From: Lineus longissimus
Taxonomy: Eukaryota; Nemertea; Pilidiophora; Heteronemertea; Lineidae
Length of the DNA: 64,000 bases
NCBI RefSeq assembly: GCF_910592395.1
Contig: NC_088310.1
Location: 5,835,501-5,899,500 of the forward strand
Reading direction: 5' to 3'
The notes under the pieces were generated by a model. That model had not been told where the DNA came from, did no database searches, and saw only the letters and a program-made list of their open reading frames with translations. Position numbers and translations under genes: made by a program. Below, piece after piece: positions 1 to 12,500 of the stretch. Position 1 is the stretch's first letter, and each line of letters opens with the position of its first letter.

Positions 1-213
1 CTATAGGCCTGTTCTCAGTTAGGGCACTGGGTCATGTTAGATTCGTTGTAGCCTACAAGCGTGTATAGTTGTGACGTAATGTGAGAACTTTTAGAGGACA
101 TGGGGGATTTCAAATTGTTAAGTTATTAGGCTAGTTATAAGGATGAAAGGCCTAGGTCTGCTTGCTTCTTCTTTTGAATGTATAATTGTATTTTACAGAT
201 CTAACAAATAAAC

Positions 214-3200
214 ATGCTGTGTGCCACCTTAAGCAGAAGAAGCAGTGGCCTCATCAGAGGAATCACTGGAATTATCCAAAGGCAGGCAGTAAGTATCATG
301 ACCGAAGTATCGAATGAGTTACCTCTCTCGCACGACGAGTCAACTGGGGGATCAATAACCAGCTGGAAGAGGGAGTCGAGACAGCCTTGAAAATTTATTA
401 AGAATGCATTGTCGATATATCTAATAAGGAATTGCAACTGCATCGTGAAATCATGATTCCACAGTTTCTTTCTTTTGTTGCTGCATGCTCTAGAAATTGG
501 TATGCTATATTTTGTATCTTGATCTGATTACAGCTGATATTATTCACTTAAGACTCTTAAGATGTTTCAACTTTTTTTCCTTGGCTCCAGTTCACCCATG
601 CTATGGATGATAATCTACCAAAGATAAGAGTTCCCCAGCAGATGGTGAAGAAGATAAACAAAGTCCTGAAGAAGCAGGCTATAGTCGCTGCAACCTCGTC
701 AAAGAAATGCCACAGTGATGCTGTGGTCATCAGTTGTAAAAGAAAGGAGTACAATCACCACATGGGAGAAGAATATAGCGACTTTACACCGCAGATGTTG
801 GCATCGCACGGATGGAAACATAAACAGTCTCCTGGAGACCATTTTACTATCAACAAATTTGCTTCGGTGAGTTGATGCAAAAAAATTAGGGTGCTGTTTG
901 TCCTTTGCATAGAACACCCCATTTAAAGTATTGAGGTATTAAAACTAAGTCTCACCCTTGGATCCAGCGTTATGTTTCCTTCTATCTTCAGATCCCAGCA
1001 TTCAGAAACATCGATGAAGGCTCGTTTGAGGTATTGGAACTACAGCCAGATGTTTTACAAATCATCAAAGATATGAATCTAAAACATCCAACAAATATTC
1101 AGGTGGGTCTTCCATTCCAGAAAGCATGACTCGTCTCATTGGTTATTAGCTCCTTGGAAAGAAACCCAGATATGATCGTCACTACCATTTTGAACCACAT
1201 ATTGGCTTGTTTCTAGAAAATAATAGAGCTGTCCTCACCAGAACAAATTGACGGTGTTGATTGAGCATTTAAAACCTGTTCATGTTCTTTGGTAGAAGTG
1301 CATAGAATTAAATTGTAACAGGCTGAATGCATCAGCTAGGAGATCTCTGTCACTCTATTATATTTGAAAATCTTTTCTTTTTAGGCGGAGGCTATACCTA
1401 AATTACGCTCAGGCAACAACACATTACTTGCCGCAGAAACTGGCAGTGGTAAAACGTTGGCCTATCTTATACCCGTGATAGAGAGTATCCTTCACCACCA
1501 TACCACCTATGGGATAAATGAGGAAGTGCGTTCTCCACAAGCTGTCATATTAGCTCCCTCAAGAGAACTCGCACTACAAATTGCAGTAAGAAACACAGTA
1601 TTTTTGACTCTTTCAGTTGGTTATGCATCTTCAAACTTTTGACTCTTCCAGCTGGTTAAGTTTTCAGCCCAAAGTCGATTGGAAACATCTTGAGTTTTCT
1701 GTTAATTTTCCATCTCCTGCATTCATTGGTGTGTATCACTAAGATTTCTTGTTGGTGTTGATGTGACTTTGAAGTATGTCTACCTTCATTTATCTGGGAA
1801 TCTGCACAGCAAAACTAGGAATTGGGAAACTGGGTTACTTTCATTATTCAGCCTCTAATGTCTTTCCACAGTCCTACAATTTTTCTTTGACAAGCCTTTC
1901 TTCGTTTTAGGATGTTGCAGAAAAATTTGCTGGTCCTCTAGGTTTGAACGTGGTGTCCTTGAAAGGAGGACAACGTCTGCATGGCCAGTGTAAGTCGCAG
2001 CTAGTGGATATACTAGTGGCGACTCCTGGTGTGTTGAGAAAAGCTATAATGGCAGGTAAGGGGTCAAAAGGAGCACTCAAAAGGACGTTACCTGTTAACC
2101 CATGGCTGCTTTTGGACAATAAATTACACTGTTGGTAACAGTAGTGTATTTCAACTTTCATATTTAGCGTCTTACATGTATATCAGGTCACTTGTTGAAC
2201 GACCTAGACTATGTACATGCTGTCATTCCTTAATGGTTTTTTGAGTGTTTTTACATACATGTATCTCTCCTTTCTTGTGTTGTTAGGGCATTACACAATA
2301 TCTCGAGCTCAGCATCTTGTGATAGATGAGTGTGACACGCTGATGGATGATAGTTTTAATGGCCTCATCAAGTTCATCATGAGGAGAATGCAGGTACGAA
2401 GACAAACCTCTGTTTTTATTCCACAATTTTTTATGGGATTTAGATCTCTCCGGAACGGTTAAAAATATTTCTCTTTATCTTTCCATAGATCCAGAGTTCA
2501 ATACGCAAGAGTGACATCGGTGATGGAGCTCAGCTTATCATGGTTGGTGCTACAGTTCCCAAAGATCTGCAGAATATACTTGAAGGGCTTGTTTCTGTAA
2601 GTTAATCATTGCATGGGAAGGTGAATAATTGTCATGAAATAGCCACATGTATGTCTTGTCTGACTTGAAATAGCAACATGTTTTCTGTCTTGGAATTGTA
2701 ATCTGTCTTGAAAGGGGGGTACATTATCTGTTTGGAAATAGCTACATGCTCCCTCATGCCGTTGTAGATGACTGTATTCATGGTCACATCAGTAAATGAA
2801 TAATACCATCAAGATTTAAAGGAAAAACTTACAGCAAATTTCTAGTAGTGGATGTCATTTGTCTTCTTTCAGGTGGACTCATTGGCAAGAGTCACCACGC
2901 CTTATTTACACAGAGTGATGCCTCATGTTGTGCAAAAGTTCTACAGGCTTACGTCTGAACAAAGACCTGGTAAGTCTCGATTTTCTTCTTGTTGACATTC
3001 TTCAGTGGATGATCTGTTCTCCTATGTTTCCATACCAGAAGAAAATTTAGACCAATATGATGTGTCTGTGTTCTGTGAATTATTTTTCCACTCTCACCAG
3101 AGTTGATCCAGTTAAAAATTAAGCTTGCTTCTATTTTTAGCTGAGATGCTTCGACTGGCTAAATCGAGTTCAAGGGGCAACATTCCGACAATGGTCTTCT

Positions 3201-4163
3201 GCAATCAGACATCAACGTCTGCCTGGTTATGTCACTTCCTTCAAGAAAGTGGCGTCGAATCATTGCTCATGCAAGGGTCACTGAAAGAAGAGGTGAGAAC
3301 GTTTTCTGCGCTATTTCATCCTTGTCTAAATTTGCCCATACTTCATCAGACTTGCAGTTATGCGTTTAACAAGCATATTAATATTTTGTATTTTCTTTCT
3401 TTTTCAGCTCAGACGCAATATTTTTGAACGATTTAGAAATAAGGAGAAAAGTATTCTAATCTCCACTGACATAGCTTCGAGGGGTTTAGACACCGTACAT
3501 GTGAGTATTACTAACTATCAGTTGGCGAATAATGTACATTTGCATTCTGCAGTATCTAATGAAAGTCTTAAATATTTCTCATTTTCTTCGCTTGGACAGG
3601 TTCAGCGAGTCATCAATTATGACTTTCCTCTCTTTATGTCAGACTACATCCATCGAGTAGGGCGTGTTGGCCGGGTAGGAAGTAAACATGTGGGACATGT
3701 CTCGAATTTCATCGTGCACAAATGGGATGTGGATCTGGTGTGGAAAATAGAGGTATGTAAGGACAATGTACAATACAACCTCTCTATCATGACTATGAAT
3801 AAGGTCCTTGGGACCTACAAATATTGCCTTGAATCAGGGAGCTGTCTTGATCACAGAGGTCAAGTTTAATAGAAATGGCCTGTTCTACACAAAATACCAA
3901 GTGGGGGCAACAGTGAAGAGGGGGCCCCCCAATTCCAAAAAGACTAACACAAGCCCTGCAGTGGTAACAACTCTCCTTCTCCCATCAACATTTGAACAGC
4001 TTGGTTTCATTTGTTCTTGTTCTTGTTCCAGACTGCCATTCGCAAGATGACTGATCTTCACAACGTTAACGCTAACATCAAAAAGAAGCTCTTGTCACTC
4101 TCAGAGGCCAGAGAGTTACAAGGGGAGAAAGGTCCAAGGCCTATATCGCCTGATGAAGGATGA
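214..4163 (+). CDS. DDX28: Mitochondrial DEAD-box RNA helicase DDX28
   Basis: ATP-dependent RNA helicase; the family acts in mitochondrial RNA granules in assembly of the large mitoribosomal subunit. Twelve coding exons: 214-288, 591-866, 992-1102, 1385-1585, 1911-2055, 2287-2393, 2489-2596, 2873-2969, 3141-3292, 3408-3500, 3600-3752, 4032-4163. All phases join to give 549 aa, close to human DDX28 (540). The N-terminus is Arg/Ser rich without acidic residues, as for a mitochondrial presequence. Visible motifs: AETGSGKT (about 171-178), APSRELALQ, TPGV, DECD (283-286, in place of DEAD), GAT in place of SAT, STDIASRGLD, and HRVGRVGR (473-480) followed by the DDX28-like stretch ending WDVDLVWKIE. 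The human gene is, to my knowledge, intronless in its coding part, so the many introns here are notable. The start is chosen because it opens a good presequence and its exon ends in a GTAAGT donor. The neighbour TMEM87 lies tail-to-tail. Confidence 0.93.
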
Positions 4164-4230
4164 ACTATTTTCTTCTGTCTTCAATATGTTTGTACATGTA
4201 CTGTCTGTTTGAAAAAGTGATTTTTTTATA

Positions 4231-4236
4231 ATAAAG
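4231..4236 (+). terminator. Poly(A) signal of DDX28
   Basis: An AATAAA hexamer lies about 70 bases after the DDX28 stop codon, in a T-rich stretch, which fits a short 3' UTR. The position is good to a few bases. Confidence 0.6.
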
Positions 4237-4259
4237 TTTCAATTCATTTCAAATATTCC

Positions 4260-6527
4260 TGGTGTTATTTTGTTTTCAATGAAGGATAAATAATTTACAT
4301 GGTAGTTTACAGTGTGTTGATATTGGGGTTCCACACCTGCAGGAATGGATGATTTGATAGCACCGGACATTGTTTTGTCAATCCTGAGGAAATTGGCTCC
4401 GGCCCCTCAAGTACAGGCACACATCGCCTTTAAGTCAGCCACAGGCACGTGGCAATAAGAGCTCAGTAGCCCCTCAATCAACATTTGCCTGGTTTTCTTG
4501 TCTTTCCAAGTGACGCCCTCTTGAAGAATGGTTCCTTTAGTGCCAAGGAACCTTGTAAGTCTATAAAATTCATCCAGCCATTAGTAGGTTGCCCCCAAAC
4601 CATTCAGACTTAAAGTTGGGAGCAGACAGAATGATTTTGGATGCAAGAAATGGCAACGATGTCAATCTAGTGTGCAGATCATAAGGATGACCACCGATGA
4701 CCCCAACACTTGCAGTGAGAGAAAATAAATTTAAATACACAAATTTATGAAAGCAAAGTATATTTATGTTAAATTTGAATATACAAGGTTATACTGACGG
4801 TGATTTTGATCAGATTTAGAGAAAACACCAAAGCCAACCCAAAGAGAATTATCACTGATTGCGATACTGTGGCAGCTTCACTAAATGATTGTGATGGAGA
4901 ATACATCTGAGTGACTTCAACCTACCCTCCAACAAACATTCAAACACGAATCTAGTTCTTGTTTTCATTTTCAAAGTCAAAAGCTAATAAATGTACAGAG
5001 CAGTCAACAATATAAATACAATGCATTTGTGTATTAATCACAACCCGGGACGACAAGACCCTTACAAACGTATACAATGTTAACATTGTCTTTGTCAATG
5101 TTTTAGTCAAGGGGCACAGTTAGTTACATTGTACTAATGTACATGTATGTAGAGAAAGAAAAGATGCATCATGCACATGTTCATCTTGACCCTAAAGTCA
5201 GAAATTTATGGTTCTGGAGAATGAGGAACTAAGAATGCAATGCAAGTACAGGTAACCATTAAACAAGCTAGGGTATAATATAAAGCTGTACCATTTGATA
5301 TGAAACAAAATGTGACCACATTTTATGATGAAGCAGTACAGAGGTTTCCTCTCCCCAGAAATATCTTGAATAGGGATATCATTTATACAAATTCAAGATG
5401 CAAGTTTACAACAACACAGAAACAAACAGAACCCCGCCCCTTCCACGACTTGTTCTGTTTGTAAACCATGATGACTGCCAAGTGTCACCTGACACCACAA
5501 TGAACATGAACACATATACTAAATTGTATCATGGAGGACAACACCACAAAGCTATACAGCATAGGACCAATCCACTCTTAGATTCTTTTGTTTGTTCAGT
5601 AGGTTGACAAATCTGAAAAGTTTGTCATATCAAACTTTTTTTTTGGTTCACCCCATTGAACATACAAATCTGAACTGAAAGTGAAATGGTCCCATTTTGC
5701 AATAACTATACATGTAGCTTTGTATGCTGTCCACTGTGTATACATGAATGTCGATTACAATTACCGAGATACGTTTATATTTACAAGACCTATGATAACC
5801 ATCCCATAACTTAGCTTTCTGTAATTTACAAACAATCCCATCATTTTGGAAAAGTGTATAGACTCAAATATGTACAATATATTTTTCTTTTTCACCAAAT
5901 TGATTCTTGAACATTTACAAAAACACACTGAGCGAGAATTAAAAATGAAGACAGGGAACCTGGTTAAAAGAACACTAACACTACAAAGATACTTGCTGAT
6001 GAAAATAACATTCATTACCCTCCCCACTTCACCCACCTGCAGCAATGGCATTCATTTCGAAGCAATAAGCCATTGAGAATAATTCAGACTTATGGATGAA
6101 ATACAGGTACTGTCATGAAATCGTAGGTAATATTTCTAATAAGTTTCAAGGATTTGAATATAATGATTCCACCTCATGTATAAACCAATTACATGTACAT
6201 GGAATGTGACATACCTGACCAAAACATATGAAGATAAGCATGAAAATGGTCTTGAATAGAAATTGGCAACCAATCACTCTACATGTATTTGATTTCACCA
6301 TCCCAGAACGCTACCACAAGCATTAAACATGCAGTACAAAAAACATCAACTTCCCTTGCCAACAGCCCCATCTACCCTACTGGCTGGTGCTATATTGAGG
6401 GATACTGTAGACCCATTAATCTTTGTGAGCCTAAAATGTTCCTCAAACAAGTAGCCATGAAATATAAAAGGGTTTACAGAACTGTATTTTAAAGAGACCA
6501 AAACCTTATAGGTCTCACCTATCACTG
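4260..6527. other. Intergenic stretch between convergent DDX28 and TMEM87
   Basis: About 2.3 kb between the two 3' ends. AT-rich, with several TACATGTA-type words. The open frames in it (for example 5398-5607 and 5846-6076) show no recognisable protein and no matching splice borders. I see no gene here. Confidence 0.6.
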
Positions 6528-6528
6528 T

Positions 6529-6534
6529 TTTATT
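6529..6534 (-). terminator. Poly(A) signal of TMEM87
   Basis: AATAAA on the minus strand about 27 bases beyond the TMEM87 stop, implying a very short 3' UTR. Longer 3' ends further downstream cannot be excluded. Confidence 0.5.
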
Positions 6535-6560
6535 GATATATTCTTAAATTAGATCTGTTC

Positions 6561-9500
6561 TCATTCCATTTTAGACATCTCGAATTTTGTTGTCATGATT
6601 TCTTCGTCAGAATCAAGAAGACTTGGTAGAGCTGAGTCAGCTACAGATGATGGAATGTTGTCTTCTATCCACTTCAAATCGTCCTCCACTTTCGCTTTAG
6701 CATCTTTTGGTTTCCCCTCTCTGGGCTTGGGTGACCCATTCGCTTGGCCTTTCATACCTCGCATCTTCATGCCATCTGCAAGATAATAGAAACCAGTACA
6801 TGTACATTGTCCCAAAATATACAAATTGTGGAAATATATTTAAGGCAAGCTCTCAATCAGCACTTTTCTAAATATTGAGCTGCCAGCAGAGGGGCTGATC
6901 TTTCCACTCTGCTTCTCGAACAGCCCTTTCTTAGAACTGCTACCTGCATGGCTGATTCAGTTGTTGGTTACGGAACAGAACATTCCATCCAGAAAGAGAA
7001 CTTACCAAAAGCATCATTCAGCATTGGCTCCTCATCCTCCTCATCAGCAGCATCCTGTAGCGGCGAGAACGCGTACCGCTGATTATTGTTGGTGGGTCGC
7101 CACAGGATCATGATAACCATCAGGATGATGGAGAACAACATGTGCCAGTAGGCGTCATCAACCCAGATCTCCTTCCAGTCCTGAAGATATATTCAAAATA
7201 TCACTTAAAAGATTTCCCTTTGGAGACAGTTGTGGGAGTGGACAGTAAAGAATGTATTTCCATCGAAGATTTAGTGGATTAAGGAGTTGATACCATGCCG
7301 AGCTGGACTAATATCGGCAGCAGTCGAGGTTTTGGGTAAAATGACATTTCCATCACTTTCTATACCGGTTAAGTTAAAATGTCAAACAGTAAATGGGTAG
7401 ACTACAACTTACAGTAAGGCAGTTGGCAAACTTGTGCTCTTTGATAGACCAAATCATGAACGCAACAGAAGCTGAAATGATTGAGATGGAAAAATATGAC
7501 GTGACTGTGAAACAGATTCGAATATTCAAACTTTAAAATTTCAGAGCAGAAATAATTTTTCTTTGATCTCCAGCATACTGTCATTGGTGAATGGTTTGTA
7601 CACTTGAAGCAACATAAATACCAAACTATTCAAAATTCCACCAATCCAAGAGAATGAACCTCTGTAGCGTAATATTCACGTGAGATATTCAAAGTGGTTT
7701 TTGTCCTACCAGACTGAAGGTACAAAGCAAAACTGGTTCAACTTACCTAAAATTGCAAATATAAGCGTATTTGTAAAATGTCTATACAAAGATAGTTTGA
7801 CAACATTCCTTCGGAGGCGAAGCGTTCTTGTCGTCTGTACAAGGCTGGTAAATACGTAGTCTAGGTCAAGGACAAATATCATGATAATGTATGGTGCAGT
7901 AGATAATGTGCCGGAACTCATTTCATTTCGTCAAGCAGGGTTTGGTTTTGAAATTATCCAGGTCTCTAAAATTTGTATAGGGCCTGTCACAATCCTTGTG
8001 ACAACACGTTCATAATAGATTTCAAGGCTATGAAGCTAATCAACTAAAACTTTTTGAACAAGTGCTGATGAAGTATCTGTTAGCATTTTAAAAAAGGATA
8101 TCCACCAGCAAATGGCTGAATCAAGGACAGCAAGAGGAATGCTGGCAAGCAGAGCTTGGTTGGATGGATCACTCTTGGGCTGCAAAAGGAAATGAAACAA
8201 AGAGTTATAATTCTGTTCATGCTAAATGTAGATTAGGACTTGTTCAATACAAGCAAAATGATTCACTTCATCCATCCCAAGGCATTCACAGGGCTAGATG
8301 GCCATTTGTACAGGCACTCTTCCTTGGCTTGGCCATGGTGTCCCCGAATTTGTTATCAGATCTGTTATCTATCAAGTCCACTCTTTCGTCATCAGCCTTG
8401 AAATGAGTGCAACAGAACTTAAGTCCTTGGCATGATCCAGCAAAAGCAACCCAATATCGATTTGTAGAAAAAATGCAATAGATAACTTTCCTACATTCTA
8501 CTTACCCTGAGTGTTCTCAGGCAGGCCTCTACGGAGCCTAAAATGAAGTATAAAGCTCCCATTCCGATCACTCGATGTAACATAGGACCCAGTCGAGGTC
8601 TGCAAGAGAGAGGAAAAAATCCTTGAAACAGAAATTAAACCGGAAAATTTTGGCAAAGGATGCAGTTAGAAATGTACCAGGCCCAGACATTAGCCAAGGC
8701 AGTCGACCACTGACTTCTGTTCCATCCCTTAATGGCCTGGATCATTAGTGCCCTCCAGGTTTTCTTTCATGTTTCCGTTTCTGTCAAGGTTTTGGGTGAT
8801 ACGACTGCTTCACCTGAGCGATGTTTGGTATCAGTTCCTCAATTTCCAATATAGAATACATGTAACCAGCATCAAATTGACACCATACCAAAACCGAAAG
8901 TACTGATGTGCACAGAGACTAGGTTGTTTTCCCAACGCAGCTCCAGACAACTTATTCAATGGTGTTACTTACTTGACTATTCCAAATCCCAAACTGACGA
9001 TCACGACAAGCATGCGGGCAAGTGTTCTCTTTCCACATGAGACTATTTCAGCAAACACCACGGCTCCGCGAACTGAAACAAAGAAAAGGTGAAAAATGTA
9101 AAACAGAGGCTGTCATTGTGTCAATAATGCTTGCACAAGAGAAATTCCTTGCAAACAAATCATGGGTCTGCTTACCAGACTGGCCAGTGCTGTTGATAGT
9201 CTGATATTCTGCATAAAACACCGCCTTCTCGAGCATGCCGAGGATGATGACACCGCCAATCCAAAACTGTATCCTCAGTAGATCTCTCCAGTTGCACGCA
9301 GACAGGAAGAGCCAGATTACGCCGAATATGACGTAAATACCACACATGACTCCGTAGAACTAAAAGATGAATTAATATAGGTAAATAATAGAATCATTCA
9401 ATTAATTAAGGCATTACTCTAAAATCTGTTAACTTCCTCATCAATAATGAACTGTTTATCATCATCCTGTTTACCCTTTTCTGACTTATGGCTACACAGG

Positions 9501-12500
9501 CCTGAAAAGTTAAGCCATGAATCTATTTTCCTGATTCATAGCACAGGACTTTACATCAATACATTTTCAAGAACAATGGATTCCACAAGACCAAGTTAGT
9601 GTTATAGCAAATTACCCGGTACAGGTTCATGTAACAATGGACGAATATTGCTTCCTTGATGAAGATAACAAAATCCTAATAATCAGCTTTATAAAAATTA
9701 TCATAAGAACAATGCTTACCGGCAACAGGGGCCACTCCATTGCAGAAAGATACCCATAATTGGCCTTCATCCACACAGTTACTGCAAATATGGACAAAAA
9801 GAGTAAAAACAAGATAGTATGAGCACAATCAGAGGTAAACCTCCGTACAATATTTCAATGAAGTCAATGACTACACATGACAGAATGACATCACATCTTT
9901 AAAATTTCAAATGATTGCGTAATGTTTGAACCTTCCTACAATGAGACACGAAATCTCACCAACCTTTTGCAGAGAAATCCTTTTCTTCTAGTTGCTCTAT
10001 ATGTAAGACAAACATATAGAGACCATCCTCCCAAGTCTTGGCCACATGTGAGGGATCATGGGGCTCTGCTGGATTTAGATGAGGAGTCGCTTTTGTCGTC
10101 TGCAAGAAAAAGTTACAAAGATTAAGGAGCTGCTGAGATCTAGTGATTTAGACTCTCGGTGAGGCTCTTGTCTAGCATGGTCTCCATCTAACTTGCCTTA
10201 CTCCACCCAGGTAAATGGGTATCAGTCAGTCATAATCAGTGTCAGACAGGTCACACCATTGACAACTTACTTTTTTTGGGTCTGTTGCAGGTTTAGCAGT
10301 AGTTTTCCCAGTCTTCGGCTTTGCCTGCACAGCAGCAGCACGCTTTCGACGAGTTTTTGAATTTTCAGTCACCTTGAGGAAATCGATGGTAAAAGATTAT
10401 TCATGTTATTAGTATGTTACAATGAGTCAAATTAATGTCGAATTCTCGAAAAAATACCATGACCAAATGTATAACTTTCAAAACATCACGAATAATGGCA
10501 AGATAATGATGGTTTGGACAGATGCTGTCACTGACATAACTATATGTAATCAATGGAATCAATAAATAACTACCTTTGCCTTAGGAGGAGGTGAAGTGCC
10601 AGGGACACTAGTTGTCAGTTTGGAGAAGTTCTTGTCATCAGTACTGGCATTCGTCACAACCTGGAATAAATGGACAGATTCGGGATAAGTTTTGGAAATC
10701 TCACTTCTAGTTGAAACTCCACCACTTAAACACCATTCTCCCAAAGCAGGCCCATGGATCCTTTTTAAAATACACTCTCACAGCAAGTATCAATGCAACT
10801 CAAATATTGTCATTTTTTAACTTATGTTATTGTTAAGACACCTGGATGATTGAGAGTATCATGGGGTCATACACTGCTGATGACATGTATATAATATATG
10901 CATACCGGACTCTGTTTGAAAAGCCTCACCGAGAACCACATTTATGACTGAGTGATATGCACACCATGCGAACTGTTGGTGACACCAATATACATGAATC
11001 TACAAGCAGAGAAGTGAAGCTGGACTAAGAAAAACCTGATTACCAGTGCCCCTACAAAAAAACTGATCTCCAATAAAGTACCATGCTACAAATTCGATGA
11101 AGCAATGTGACTATGCTTTGATTTAGATTGAAAACACTAGATTTTTTATGCGACCAAAATATTTTGTTTTTTTGAAAGACCTGATTTGGCAGGTTAAACT
11201 ATCAACCTGGTAAGGCCTGAAGCATAGCCACCTTGAAGGAATTATGCCAAAAACCTATTACTTCAAGATTCGCTGCACAAAATCAAATTTTCCATCCAAT
11301 TTTCTATGTCTGACAATGCTGATTCAGCCTCAGGGCTCTTTAAATAGTGCTTTTTAAAATACACATTTCGTAATGATAGCTCGAATGCAATGCAAGACCT
11401 GAACCAGCATAATAAGAAAATTGGATGAACATTTTTAGAGTGTATGCTGATGGGGATACATGGTGCAGTTGAACACAGCATGAAGGTTTTAACGTAGACC
11501 AAACCGTGTGAATGCCCAAATAACGTGGGTTCAGGAATGAATATTATACCATGTGGGTGCTTGTGGGTACCGTTGCGTTTATAGTCTGAAGGAAAAAGGA
11601 ATGATAGAGGGAAACAATAAAGGAGAAAAACTGAAAGTGGTCACTGAATTAGTTGAAGTTGATAATCGACAAATAGGGCTACTGAACAAGCCATCAATTT
11701 GTGTTTTGCAATAGCTATAGTATTGTGATCATTAATGACAAAACATAATTCAACATGATGATTCTCATTCTTATATCACATTTCGAGAAAGTCAGATGAG
11801 GAACCTTTTTGAACTTTTAAGAGACATCTTTTAGGTAACATGAAGGTTTTAAAAAGAGGAAATTGAACCTGCGACCTCCTGCATATGGCACCCTTGCTAT
11901 GGCCATCTCAACAGCATTTGGATAAGGTTACAGTCGTGCAGTTGCTAGCATTGTCATAAGCCAGTACTTACAGCAGCCAAACATTCATTCAATTCTTCAG
12001 ATATCAACTCGACAATTTATAAAGAAACACACAAATTTTATAATTCATCTGCTAGACTATCACATAAACTAAAGCAAAAACGACAAATGACCATGACCAT
12101 GAATCATGCTTCTAGTTTCAAACATGTGCGGGTTATTTCTTAGGTGAACGTCACAGTGATTGGCAGGTACTCAGGAAAGAGTTAGAACACCCAAGAGCCT
12201 TAGAAAGTTATAAGATTGAACCTGTTAGGAGCATAATTCAAGAAATGTAGTCTAATGGGATGGGAAGGGATTAGGGCAGAATGTTTTTAAAACCTACCTG
12301 ATTACCAGCATCTTTCACATTAATTGTTGGTCGTTCATCAAAGGAGACTGTACTCTCATCCTAAAAATCAACAACAAAAACACAACAACATATTAGCATT
12401 GGGAATGAATCAATTGTGTTAACGTTGAAAATGCCATCAGTTTGACAGGGACTTTAATGGTTCAAGATCTGGTCAAAATGCAAAAGCTAGTTAGCTCTTG

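Noticed and set aside
11866-11930. A functional tRNA gene on the minus strand
   Set aside because: Only a B-box-like end is convincing; the acceptor stem and D arm do not pair.
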